From Gordius sp. MW1 (taxonomy: Eukaryota > Nematomorpha > Gordioida > Gordea > Gordiidae), in assembly GCA_964036665.1 (NCBI GenBank), contig OZ038526.1, positions 31,434,001-31,498,000 of the forward strand: DNA of 64,000 nucleotides. The letters are read 5' to 3'. Within the stretch, counting starts at the first letter, position 1, and every line of letters starts with the position of its first letter. A model generated the notes under the pieces. The model worked only from the letters and a program-made list of their open reading frames with translations. It was not told where the DNA came from and did not search any database. Below, in pieces: positions 24,301-35,142 of the stretch. Made by a program: the position numbers and the translations under genes.

Positions 24301-25030
24301 TTTTTTTCTACGGTCTCACAAGATTCAGGCAATTCGGGCCCAATGAGATTTTTAATGTGAATTATTTTGCTGTGAATTATTTTATCACTTTTTTTATTTC
24401 ACTGTATAATATTTATTAATAGTAGTTCTAATCCATAAAATAGTGAACTAATTTAAATTTTTTGGAAAATATAGCAAAATTGCTAAAAATGAACCGGTTT
24501 TGGATTAGGGGGGGGGGGGGGCTAAACGATCAAAAGTTCAATTAGGGGGGGGGGGGGGCAAACATAAATTTTTTTTAATTTATAAGGCTTTTTGCATTAA
24601 ATTTTTTTTTCTCCATTTAGGGGGGGGGGCGGCCGCCACCCCTGGCTACGCCCATTCCGGGAAGTCTCAATAGCACTGATTCAGGCATGGCCGGGTGGGC
24701 ACCTATAAGGGTTCGGACTGGCAATTTAGCTCTAAAATGGAACCAGGTTCGAGCAAAACAAATGTTAACTCGGACTGCTCCAAAGCAGGCAGTACATTTG
24801 ACTTACCTATAGGAGCCAAGCTGTGTATTAATTAAAATGTTTTAAATTAAGAAGAATCTATGAAATGGCATGAAAATAAGATCATATAAACAGTATTTAT
24901 ATTCTTAAAATATTTTAAAGTTTATTTTTGAAAAGGATTATAGAATTTGTTATCACTTACAGCTTCCACTATCTTGAGAATATGCGAATCCATTAAATAG
25001 AAGGAAAAAAGCTAGCTTGATCCAAAACAT
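15337..25030 (-). CDS. SPON1: F-spondin (spondin-1) ortholog, Reeler domain not found
   Basis: Fourteen exons on the minus strand with continuous phases: 25030-24961, 22610-22512, 22230-22052, 21179-20925, 20494-20385, 19780-19572, 19012-18858, 18605-18417, 18031-17855, 17105-16766, 16346-16164, 16025-15897, 15778-15677, 15536-15337. They sum to 799 codons (798 aa). Exon 1 is a signal peptide (MFWIKLAFFLLFNGFAYS). Exons 2-5 are the Spondin_N domain (DCCTCDEALYEMKFQGIWS; GASHTQDFKIWEYGGMASP; FLTMLGPSPDW; DAGTDSGISY). Six TSP type-1 repeats follow with WSEWSPC/TCG motifs, and a Kunitz domain (CRGQFFRWYYNPRLSQCRRF) sits between repeats 4 and 5. F-spondins are secreted matrix proteins guiding axons and cell adhesion. 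Odd points: exon 1 joins exon 2 in phase with no Reeler domain, and exon 3 ends inside a hAT terminal repeat. Confidence 0.94.
17632..17811. mobile_element. GGGCGTAGCC-family hAT MITE (F-spondin intron)
   Basis: Starts ACATGGACGTAGCCAG and ends GGCTACGCCCATG. Flanks GGCTAATT and GGCTAATA match at 7 of 8 positions, supporting an 8-bp target-site duplication. Lies in the intron between F-spondin exons 9 and 10. Confidence 0.88.
21868..22058. mobile_element. hAT-like MITE (TAGTGTTGTAAA family) overlapping an F-spondin splice site
   Basis: The right end, read on the minus strand, is TAGTGTTGTAAAAAGG, identical in its first 12 bases to the left end of the copy at 42423-42628. The interior shares the same GTCGATC/GACTAAG-type motifs. 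The left end is more diverged and the flanking duplication is not clear. F-spondin exon 3 (22052-22230) runs seven bases into this element. Confidence 0.75.
23219..23355. mobile_element. Short hAT element inside the A-box region
   Basis: 137 bp with inverted ends TAGAGAACTGCACGGG and, reversed, TAGAAAACTGCATAG. Flanked by GTAGTGGT (23211-23218) and GTAATGGT (23356-23363), 7 of 8 identical. The interior has the GGGTCGGG/CCCGACCC repeats typical of this family. Confidence 0.85.
23403..23823. mobile_element. hAT element inside the B box
   Basis: 421 bp with ends TAGAGGTCTGATTTG and, reversed, CAGAGACCAATAATC. A perfect 8-bp duplication GTTCAAAT flanks it (23395-23402 and 23824-23831); this octamer is the core of the tRNA-like B box. 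CCCGAACCCGG-type subterminal repeats; no transposase. Confidence 0.9.
24108..24269. mobile_element. GGGCGTAGCC-family hAT MITE, left end eroded
   Basis: Right end GGCTACGCCCATG is intact and the GGGCAGCTG and TTTTGCCCCTTCCC blocks are recognisable; the left terminal repeat is decayed. In the first intron of F-spondin. Confidence 0.7.
24492..24654. mobile_element. GGGCGTAGCC-family hAT MITE, second subfamily
   Basis: Interior motif AAAAGTTCAATTAGGGGG...CATAAATTTTTTT distinguishes this subfamily, shared with 25431-25581, 51579-51747, 52514-52687 and 57122-57274. Right end GGCTACGCCCAT is present; the left end has lost its CATGGGCGTAG. Confidence 0.8.
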
Positions 25031-25039
25031 TTTTCTAAA

Positions 25040-26447
25040 AGCATATGATTTTTTTCAGCAGACGTAAAACAGGGAAAAAGAATATAGCATGGCATGACTC
25101 AAACCCTCTTCTCTCTAATCCTTTGCAAATGCCGCGCGTAAAATTCTTGCAGCGGAGTTATTGCTTTTATAAACTAAAACTACTAGCTCTAGCATATTGT
25201 TTTTTTTTTCTTTCTAATTTTAATCTCAGAGAAAGTTATTATAATATTTTTTATCTTAAAAATAAATCTAAAAATTGAGGATAAATTCAGATGTGCTTCT
25301 GTTAAAAAACAACACATTCAAATTTATTTAAATTAGCTATGGAGTTTTTGTCGATTTAGGCCATAAGCGGCATTAGTGGGGGCACCAGTAATGAAAGTCG
25401 TCCTATAGAAGGGAATCGGACATGGGCGTAGCCAGGTTTTGGATTAGGGGGGGGGGGGGGCAAAACGTTTAAAAGTTCAATTAGAGGGGGCAAAACATAA
25501 TTTTTTTTAATTCTTCAAAATTTTTGCATAGAAAAAATTTTCTTTTTGTGAATTACCCCCCCCCCCCTGACAACGCCCATGGTATCGGACAAGATTAAAG
25601 CCATGTAAAATAGAAAGTTACAAGCAATTTCATGGTTATATCTGTGGGCTGGATGCGGGAAAAAAATATTTGTGCGGGTATGGGCCAGACCGCAACTCGA
25701 AATTTCGGCCCATCCATCTAATATAGCTGGATTAACGCAACTTAATTTGAACGACCCAATAAAATATTTCCCCGACCCATCTCAACTTAATAGAACTTTA
25801 ACTTGGCATAAAAGAAAATAAATTTAACCTACATCCTTTCTTAGTTTAACCCTATAATATTACTAAAACAATTTAGGCTTTGTTTTCGGAACGATCTAAT
25901 ATCAAAAATGTGAAAAATGCAATGCAGATCCTGTATAATTATTATTATCACCCAACCTTAAATATTTTTAATTTTTAATTCAAATTGTCCATAAATTTTT
26001 GTATATTTTTTCATCCAATTTCTTCATTTTAATTCGGTTCGGGTTGAGTCGCGTTTGGTTTTGTTTGGTTTTCGGTTCAACCGCGCGGACTTGCAAAATG
26101 CATTATAAATAATAACAGCGCTTATAGGCTTGATTATGGAAGTAATAGTAGAGAAGGATTAAGGTTTATATTATTGGTGTCGGCAATATGTTAAATTTGT
26201 ATCTTCGATTAAATGTCTGATAATTATGCTTCTCAGTTTGGCATTAAGTGGTTTATTAAAATCATAACTAAAATTGCGTCAAGTGTAAGCAAAAATAAAA
26301 AATAATGGATTAGCATAAGGACAGGGACCTCCCAAAAATAAAAAAGGCAAATAAAAATTATTATGTAAAACACATAAAATAAATATGTGATTTGATAGGG
26401 ATATACAATTATGATGAGTATATTTAGGAAAAAATGGAAGATGGTAT
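25040..26447. other. Spacer, no gene seen
   Basis: Holds one MITE (25431-25581) and stretches with GCGGGTATGGGCC (about 25675) and CGGTTCGGGTTGAG (about 26035) that look like decayed GGGC-rich hAT sequence. The remainder is AT-rich with no conserved coding signal. Confidence 0.5.
25431..25581. mobile_element. GGGCGTAGCC-family hAT MITE
   Basis: Starts CATGGGCGTAGCCAG and ends CAACGCCCATG. Flanks GAATCGGA and GTATCGGA match at 7 of 8 positions, a good 8-bp duplication. Confidence 0.9.
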
Positions 26448-26453
26448 ATTAAC

Positions 26454-28450
26454 TATCGTATCCGGAGATACGAAGATATCTTCCCCCCCCCTGTTCTTTT
26501 ATAAAAAGAAACGCCGCCGCTCACTATACGTGGTACGTATGTTACTTTTTCTTTCCCCCATGCCCCCTGACACAAAAGGTTAATTGATTGTAACATCTGT
26601 GTACTGAATATATACATAGAACTTTATTCCTTTACATTTAATTTCTAGTACGCGTATGTTATCCCCCCCCCGACGCGCTTATACGTATTTGTTATTTCGA
26701 TCAATACGCATTCATTGATTTTTATATACTCGAGAGTTGCGTGATTTTATTCATTAATAAATTTATTCTTGGAGATAAATAAAATACATAAAGGATCTAA
26801 AGAAAGAATTAAATGGTGAGTCCCCCTTTGGGGGGGGACAAGGTTTACACTTTAGGGACCTATATTTCCCCCAATTCTAGCAACGATAATTCCCCCTTCC
26901 TTCAAATCATTTTTATTCATATCCTATATTCCTTTTTAAAGATATGAAAATGGTGTCCAGAAGATAAAAAAAAAATCCCACCCTCGTATATTCCTATTCA
27001 TCATACCCCAAAATCGCATCCTGCACAAATATAAATTTCCTCAAGGTAAAGAAAACAGGATTGAAAGTGGTTGAGAAGTTATTCGAAACAAATCACCCCC
27101 CTTTGGGGGGGGACAAGGTTTACACTTTAGGGACCTATATTTCCCCCAATTCTAGCAACGATAATTCCCCCTTCCTTCAAATCTTTTTTATTCATATCCT
27201 ATATTCCTTTTTAAAGATATGAAAATGGTGTCCAGAAGTTAAAAAAAAATCCCACCCTCGTATATTCCTATTCATTATATCCAAAATCGCATCCTGCACA
27301 AATATAAATTTCCTCTATGTAAAGAAAACAGGATTGAAAGTGGTTTAGAAGTTATTCGAAACAAATCACCCCTACCCAATGCATGAATTATCGACTAATT
27401 GCTTCAACTTATTGAAAACTGGATCGTACATGGAAAATTCAGGTCGGGTCTGAGACATCCATAATTGTTAAGGCAGCAGGAGTCTCCTTAATTTTCAGAT
27501 GAGGGCAAGAGTTCCGCATGTATGGAGGTAAAGGCATATTAAAATGCTGAGAATTCCTCATTTTAGATGGATTTCAGAACGACAATAACAGAATTATCCA
27601 ATAAAAAGAAATTCATAGAGCCGGGATTCAGTTACCTATAGAGCGGGGAAGAAAATTATTATTGGATTATTCCAGGAGTATTCCCACAAGCCATAGATGA
27701 GGTATTTATAATTACATCCCGTTGGCCATGAATACTTAATTTTTCAAAAGAAGAGACCACGTGATTGCTTTGAAGGATACACATGTCGTATATAATAATT
27801 TTTGGATAGTTAGTATAATATTTTTGATATTGTTACTATTAATATCATGTAAACCCATAATTAGAACGTTGTCGATAAAAACCATCCGATTGCATGATAT
27901 CAATTATTCTTTTATCCACCCCTGGTCCTAATTTTTTTTGGAAAACCGCAAGGTATCGTATCCGGAGATACGAAGATATCTTCCCCCCCCCCTGTTCTTT
28001 TATAAAAAGAAACGCCGCCGCTCACTATACGTGGTACGTATGTTACTTTTTCTTTCCCCCATGCCCCCTGACACAAAAGGTTAATTGATTGTAACATCTG
28101 TGTACTGAATATATACATAGAACTTTATTCCTTTACATTTAATTTCTAGTACGCGTATGTTATCCCCCCCCCCGACGCGCTTATACGTATTTGTTATTTC
28201 GATCAATACGCATTCATTGATTTTTATATACTCGAGAGTTGCGTGATTTTATTCATTAATAAATTTATTCTTGGAGATAAATAAAATACATAAAGGATCT
28301 AAAGAAAGAATTAAATGGTGAGTCCCCCTTTGGGGGGGGACAAGGTTTACACTTTAGGGACCTATATTTCCCCCAATTCTAGCAACGATAATTCCCCCTT
28401 CCTTCAAATCTTTTTTATTCATATCCTATATTCCTTTTTAAAGATATGAA
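26454..28450. mobile_element. Non-coding element with ~495-bp direct terminal repeats
   Basis: The first ~495 bp (26454-26948) recur almost unchanged at 27954-28450; I see one substitution plus length differences in C/G runs. The whole 1997-bp unit is flanked by ATTAAC on both sides (26448-26453 and 28451-28456), suggesting a 6-bp target duplication. Each repeat opens with a perfect 7-bp hairpin (TCGTATC, 4-nt loop, GATACGA). No protein is encoded. It resembles a small non-autonomous LTR element (TRIM-like), but the repeats start TATC and end GAA rather than TG...CA, and no convincing primer-binding site follows the left repeat. The near identity of the repeats points to a recent insertion. 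Confidence 0.75.
26822..27372. repeat. ~275-bp tandem duplication inside the direct-repeat element
   Basis: A unit starting at CCCTTTGGGGGGGGACAAGG and ending near ATTCGAAACAAATCACCCC occurs twice in tandem (TTTGGG at 26827 and 27102). It includes the last ~130 bp of the left terminal repeat, so that terminal segment is present three times in the element. Confidence 0.85.
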
Positions 28451-28481
28451 ATTAACCATAACTAAGTAACATTAAATGTTT

Positions 28482-28640
28482 TATGGATGTAGCCAGGAGG
28501 TGGCATGGAGGGGCAACTGCCCCCCTCTAAATCAAAAAATTCTTGAAATTTTAAAATAATTATGGCTAAAATTTTAAAAAATTATTATTTTACTCCTCTT
28601 TACTGCCCCCCCCCCCTAAATCAAATCCAATCTACCCACG
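28482..28640. mobile_element. GGGCGTAGCC-family hAT MITE
   Basis: Starts TATGGATGTAGCCAGG, with GGGGCAACTGCCCCCC, ATAATTATGGCTAAAA and a long C-run. The right end (TCTACCCACGAAC) is decayed. Confidence 0.75.
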
Positions 28641-29967
28641 AACTCGCTGCAACTGCATAAATTGTTATACTATTTGTTGCAGTCTAATTAATAATTATAC
28701 ATAAAACACATAATAAAATCATAACAAACTCATTTAATTCTAAGTATAGGAAAGTTCAAAATTAAAATAAGAAAAAATTGTATGTTAGAATATGAGAATA
28801 ATAAATATATTAGTACACCTCACCCCTTAAGCGAGCAAATTTAAATATGCTACTCAAGTTGTAGACTAAAGAGTATCATGTAAACACTTAGTGAAGTGCG
28901 ATAGTACTATAAGGTCTAACTTTAAACTCGTTCAATTTCGTAAGCTCGTTCAAAAGTTGGGTTTCTAGTCGCATATGTACCTGCCTATGTATGTTAAATT
29001 TGATTTGCTACCAGTCATAAGTTTCTTTTTATCAGGTTATGTCTTATTGCCAATAATTATGGAAGGTAGATAATATATAAACTTTTTAACATGCTTCGGG
29101 TTAAGAATACCAAGAATTTTTTTAATTCAGCTATGTAAGCGGAATTCTACTGTTGAGGGTTAAAAGATAGTGAGATTACGTGTGTGTTATGTTTCGATGT
29201 TTATATTTTTTTATTTTTCGTGATGTGATGTTAAGTTTAACTTTCATCCTAATTTAAATACATCGCGTGAATTGTAGGCTGAGGAGAAAAAGAGTATTGT
29301 TAATGGTATCGCGATCCCTCCTTCCTTTCCTTCCCTAATATATCGTTCTCTTCCTTCTTCAACATTCCTTCCTCAACAGATGCTTTAGATAAAGCCGACT
29401 AAAGCGTTTTAATTGTTAACTGCTTATTACTAATTTGATAAAGACATGACTCAATGGGAGATGATTTACATATAAGGTATAAATGAAAATATTTAATATG
29501 GATTCTAAATTAAACTTAATGGAAATCAGTGATGTAGTTTCAGTAATCCTTTAAGGCGTCGTCCTAGTTTGATTAATATATTATTCAGCTTTTTAGCCTA
29601 ACGCAAAAGGAGTTGTTTTAATCGCAACTATATTTGTAGCTTGAATTAAGTCCATATAATATAATTAAGAATATTGACTGGGAAACATAATAAATTAAAG
29701 TGACAGTTGGGATGTCTCAACGAATATTAAATATCTGTTGGTAAAGCACTATTATCACTTTCATCAAAACTTAAAGCTAGAGTCCGATAATTTATACTAG
29801 ATAATTTAAATGATAGTTTAGCTTGGTAATATAAATTTATCTGTAGGACTAAACAAAACTCGATCTGTATTGAAAAGCAAAATAAGTGTATCATCTATTT
29901 CTTCATTATCTTAAAATTCAATTTTTTAGAGTCCTTATAAAATCTTCTCATCAAAACAGCATATTTA
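28641..29967. other. Spacer, no gene seen
   Basis: AT-rich sequence upstream of the transaldolase gene. No ORF, RNA gene or full transposon recognised. Confidence 0.5.
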
Positions 29968-30115
29968 GATGGACGTAGCCAGCATTGTGATTAGAGGGGG
30001 GCAATAATGATTTAGGAATGGGCAAAATGATCATTTTTTAAAAGTTAGCCATAATAAATTTGAAAAAAATTTTGATTTAGAGGGAGTAGACGCCCCTCCC
30101 CCCGGCTACGCCCAT
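29968..30115. mobile_element. GGGCGTAGCC-family hAT MITE upstream of transaldolase
   Basis: Left GATGGACGTAGCCAGC, right GGCTACGCCCATG, with the ATTAGAGGGGGGCAATAATG and TTAGCCATAATAAA interior. It ends 88 bp before the transaldolase start codon, so it lies in the likely promoter or leader. Confidence 0.85.
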
Positions 30116-30203
30116 GTTTGGATGTCAAATGACTCACTTCGCTACTAAAATTTGCACCTTTAGCCATTATCTAATATCACCTGATTTTTAATTTTTTTCA
30201 AAA

Positions 30204-33200
30204 ATGAGTGTCCTTGAACAATTAAAACAACACACAATCATTGTTGCCGATACGGGAGACATTGACGGTAAATTTATGCTAGTAGAATGAGCTAATATAT
30301 TTAGAAATTAAGTTGTACAAACCTCAAGATGCTACTACTAATCCATCCTTGCTTCTTGCATCTTCAAAAATAGAAAAATATAAACCTTTTGTAGAGGATG
30401 CCATAAATTATGCCAAGAAAAGTTCAAAGTATTTTACATTTTTGTGCTGTGATCAATTTATAACTATTTTTAATATTTATAATTGAAACCTTATTGGCAG
30501 AAATTTGGATGAACAAGTTGAACTGGCAATGGAAAAACTGTACATAAACTTTGGTCAAGAAATTTTAAAATTTATACCAGGTCGAGTATCAACAGAAGTG
30601 GATGCTAGGTAATATATACTGATACTATCAATAATTCACCATGTTATATTTAAATTATTTAAATGATTTGTTGATTTCTCTAGTTTGTCATTTGACATTG
30701 AAGGTCAAGTAGCAAAGGCAATCAAACTAATAAAACTTTATGAATCTCAGGGTGTTAATAAAGATAGGATTTTGATCAAATTGTCATCAACTTGGGAAGG
30801 TGTGCAAGCTGCCAAGTACTAATTATATATTAGCATTATAAATAATTTTTGAAATAATTGAATTAATTGCAAATGTTAATGAATATAGGATATTAGAAAC
30901 CAAGCATGGCATCCATTGTAACATGACATTGCTTTTCTCATTTGCACAGGTATATTAATATTTCTAATTAAATATGGCAACCTGCTAATTTTTATAAAAA
31001 ATTAGCACCTTAAAATGGTTAAAATGTAGTTTTGAAGTTATGTTAAAATGATATTTTAACACACTAATTATGTTTTAATTTGGCTAATTGGCAAAGCTAA
31101 GTTTGAGTTATTAGACACTTTATGCATTTCATGTTGTGCCTTGTAAATATGGTTACTGTTTTATGGCATGCAGACCTGGAATGGAGGAAATTAAAAATAT
31201 TTTAGTAATTTGTTCTTTTTCATATATTTGGCTTTGCAATAAACATCACTTAAATCAAAAACTTTTCAAGAAATGATTCTTTTTGACAAATTTATATAAA
31301 TTTAAGTGCTGTTCAGGCAGACCATGTGCCACCAAATGATGACGTGAAGGAGAAATTATTGATGTATAAAACAAGAGGGAGGAATGGTGGGTTAATCAGA
31401 ATTAATTTGGGGGAGGGGGAAAGTTTCCTAATGATTTAGTTGATAGATAATTCATTAAATATAACAGAATTTTTTGGATTAAAAGTGGTCCTGACTCCCT
31501 TCAGCTACACATATGATTTTTGTTTTTATTTATTAAAGTTGCCCACCTCACATAACTTTGTAGTTGATGGCGTGATGATTTTTGTTAGGGTTGAGTAGCC
31601 CATATTAAAATGCACCCACCCAACCTCATTGAAACAAAGTGCAAGTTTCCCATCAATATTTTACGTTTTATGGACCCTCAAAATTTTCAAGATTTACATC
31701 TTTTTTATAACTGTATATTTTCTTTTAAGACTCGAAAATAGTAATAATACAGTGTCTCAATTTATCTGATCATTGTTCCATAAATTGTGGTAGCCATAGT
31801 TTGAACAAAAAAATTTAGTGCTTTAATTGATTGGTTTAAAATATCTTGTGCTATCAGCATCTCCACAACTATTCCACTAAATTTGTGAACTTTGGGAAGG
31901 AGGGGGAGGTGCAAAACTATAAGCTATTAATAAGTGGGCAAAGTGGTGATTTTGGGGAGTTTAAACCAGGATTTAAATGAGTATAAAATGGGTGTAGCCG
32001 CGGGGGGTGGCGGGGAAGGGCTGCTGCCCCCTTCTAAATCCCTAAATTCTTTAAAATTTCATATAATTACGGCTTAATTTTTAAGAAATTGTCAGTTTGT
32101 CCCTCCCTAAATCATAATCCTGACTACGCCCATGAGTATAAATGAATTTTTGAGTACCGAGGCTGAACAAATTTGACACGTTTAACATTATGAAATGAAC
32201 CTGTTTAAAGTCTAGCGAATTGACCTAACTGTTAAAATTCCTTAAAGATGCGTCACCATTCTAGACTAAGGTACGCAGATAGACCGGGGATACTTTTATT
32301 TTTTCAATTTTATTTAAATAATACCTAATCATAAAACATTAGAATTTAAACCATATATGTGTATTTTGTCATAGGGTATAAGTGAAAAAAGTTTTCTTCG
32401 GACAAAATAAAAATCACAGACTTTTTAGGGGAAAAGCGTTTTTTGGGGGGTTATTAGTAGCCCTGACAAAATTTTGTATTTTGCACATAAAATATTTTTG
32501 TTAAAACCTGAAAGTTAAAGTATCTGTTATTATAACATTTTAAATATGGAGATAACGTTAAGCAACATATTATTCGCAGGCTAAAGCTTGTGCAGAAGCG
32601 AACGTCACCTTGATATCCCCTTTTGTAGGTCGTATCTATGATTGGTATGTTGCTAATGGGCCAAATAAAACTTTTAAACCCGAAGAAGATCCTGGTACAT
32701 ATTTTTTGCACGTAAAATTTTATTTGACTCGTGTAAATTAAAAGGTGTTGAAAGCGTGACAAAAATTTACAATTACTTTAAAAAATTTGGCTACAAAACC
32801 GTAGTTATGGGTGCCTCATTTCGTAATATTGGACAAATTGAACAATTATGTGGCTGTGATTTACTTACTATAAGGTAAGAGTTTTTTGTATTTTTTTGTT
32901 ATTATAATTTTGTCGTTTTTGTCCATTTTATTGGTACAATATTTATTGTAGTTTTAGACATGCAACTTTTAACAAATTTAATTGCTCTTAACCGTTTTTA
33001 TTATAGTCATTGTTATGGTTTTTAACTTTTTTTAAATTAATACTCCATTTTAACATAGCCCTAAATTGCTGAAAGAATTGGGGGCTAAACAGGGCAAACT
33101 TGAAGTCAAGCTGGACCCTAAAAAAAGTATTTTTTGCAGATTTCCCATTTAAAATGCCTTTTTGACCCAAGATTGAAATATTCATATACATTAATACATT

Positions 33201-33426
33201 TATCCCAAATATTGTTGTAGGGTTATTTACACTTTAATTTTTGTTAGGTCAGTCGGAAGAATTTGCAAACCTTAAGAAGGGACCACCCCTGGATGAAAAA
33301 ACATTCCGCTGGGAACATAATGAAGATCAAATGGCCGTGGAAAAATTGTCAGAGGGCATAAGAAATTTTAATAAAGATGCAATTACCATGAAACAAATTT
33401 TGAAAGAAATGTTGTCCAAAAACTAG
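30204..33426 (+). CDS. TALDO1: Transaldolase
   Basis: Nine exons with continuous phases: 30204-30267, 30305-30428, 30501-30608, 30684-30815, 30889-30949, 32580-32694, 32745-32874, 33059-33126, 33248-33426. Total 327 codons (326 aa), against 337 in human. Transaldolase is the cytosolic non-oxidative pentose-phosphate enzyme that transfers a dihydroxyacetone unit from sedoheptulose-7-phosphate to glyceraldehyde-3-phosphate. Signatures seen: VADTGD near the start, [19 protein letters not shown], the active-site [12 protein letters not shown] with Schiff-base lysine K131, [23 protein letters not shown] and [15 protein letters not shown]. It lacks the short N-terminal extension of the human protein. 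The first intron is only 37 nt, whereas intron 5 is 1.6 kb and carries a MITE. Residue R before LSFD of the human protein is S here, across the exon 3/4 junction. Confidence 0.97.
31988..32134. mobile_element. GGGCGTAGCC-family hAT MITE (transaldolase intron 5)
   Basis: Starts ATGGGTGTAGCCG, ends CTGACTACGCCCATG, with the ATATAATTACGGCTTAA core. Moderately diverged. Confidence 0.8.
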
Positions 33427-35142
33427 TTTACACTGCAATTTTTAATCTCACTAATTCACTCCATAATCATGGCTAGTCTTTTACATTGTTAAAAATGTGG
33501 CCAATTGACATTTTGTTAACTTAGTTGATTCTTAAATCTGTTATTCAATTGAAATTGATTATTATTTTCTGTTACACCAATTTTATTAAATTGTCCATGG
33601 TCCAATAGATTTTTGGAATTTATATATGATTTTTTAGCATCTCTGTACCTCTAATTTCCAATGGAACGCTCAAATCATTATTAATTTTTGTTATTAGTAG
33701 TTGGATATAACATACACGTTTAATTATTTCAATAATAACAAAAAACATTATAATATATAATTTTTAGATTTAATGAGCTAGCTGGTTTTTACAATGCTTG
33801 AGTAAACATATGAAGGTCGCATAAGGTTTTAATTCATTAGTCTAATTTTTTATTCTTATATAAACATCATTCCTATATATAAAATTTATGAAATATTTTG
33901 GCAATTAATTATTGTTAAACATAGACTACTCACCCCGCAAAAAACGACCGCCATTATAAAAATAATCAAAATCTTAATATTAACACCCTCTCCCTCAAGA
34001 TATACAATGGCACTTGATACCATATGCTCTTTTTTAATATTGTATTTTATCTATGTAAAAATGATTCTTTCTGTTTTTGACGCGCTTTGTATCAAATATA
34101 GATATTAGTGGATAACATGTTTTAAGTGCAATGATATTCTGTATTTAAATCAGATTTGCATCGTTTAAAATTTTTAAAATATAATCAAGCGTATATGCAA
34201 ATAAAACAACGCAAAAAATATTCTCATTTAAACGTGCAAACGAAGAGAAATAAATTTATTATCAGTTAAAAAATCCATAATTTGTGAAGATGAATGAATT
34301 AAATAAAAAAGTTAGGTTTGCAAGTATTTCACAAATATTCAGATATAAATGTTACAACGCTATTAACTGTAAGTAAGTTATGGATCTTATAAAATATTCT
34401 ATGTATATTGTTAGGATTAAATTATTTAGAAGAATCTTAGATCAACTCCTGTCTAAATCAACAAATCATTTGCCACCCCCCCCCTCTAAAACTTTGGCTA
34501 CGCCCGACAGAAGGTCTTTTCTTTTAAGCAAAGATTTTTTTATCCAAAAGCATTTAAAATCTAATTTGATATTCATCAACTAGATAGTAAATTATGTCAT
34601 TAGTGAGGCAACTGCAAAAATACACCACAAAGTATTATCTACTAAATTATTAATCATATGTAATGTTTATATAATAGTTGGAGCAAAAAATAAACAAAAG
34701 CATTTAAAGTAATCAAAATATAACTATACAATGGGTTCGATTATAACGTGAAAAAGGGTATTTCTAAAATAAGAATTCATTAAATTTTTGGATACTGGAG
34801 TGGGCAGCAAAGGAACTAATATACTTTTCCCACTTTTATCATTTTCCATGATATAGTTATGGGAAAAGACAAAAATTGACAAAATGTTTTAGTTCCATGA
34901 CGCCCTAAAATATATGTAGGTAATCATCAAGTATAAATTAGGGGTTAAGAAAATAAACTAATACAATGTGTAATTTTACGGGGGGGGACAAGTCTAATAT
35001 CCCCCAGGTATAAGAGGAATGGTCTATAAATCAAAATCCATTTGGAGGAAAAAAATATTTATCCGCGATACAAATTGTAAGTTTATGTAATGTATGTGTG
35101 TGTATGATAATATTTTTGATGTTGGAGATGCAAAATAGGTTT
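33427..35142. other. Spacer between transaldolase and LAMP
   Basis: AT-rich, with no gene seen. A fragment of the GGGCGTAGCC MITE right end lies at 34471-34506 (CCACCCCCCCCCTCT...GGCTACGCCC). A short ACGGGGGGGGACAAGTC stretch near 34979 resembles the GGGGGGGGACAAGG block of the direct-repeat element at 26.5 kb. Confidence 0.5.

Noticed and set aside
24799-24830. 14-nt putative micro-exon (AG|CTTGGCTCCTATAG|GTAAGT, minus strand) in the first F-spondin intron
   Set aside because: Its length would break the reading frame that joins exons 1 and 2 exactly, and it encodes nothing like a Reeler domain.
27894-28118. Overlapping 64- and 68-aa frames
   Set aside because: They start in the interior and run into the right terminal repeat of a non-coding element; no domain, and they largely mirror each other on opposite strands.
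30150-30203. Spliced-leader acceptor upstream of start codons as a general feature
   Set aside because: Some genes have an AG within about 15 nt of the ATG after a T-rich run (F-spondin TTTTAG|AAAAATG), but transaldolase and AUH do not, so the sequence alone does not support trans-splicing.
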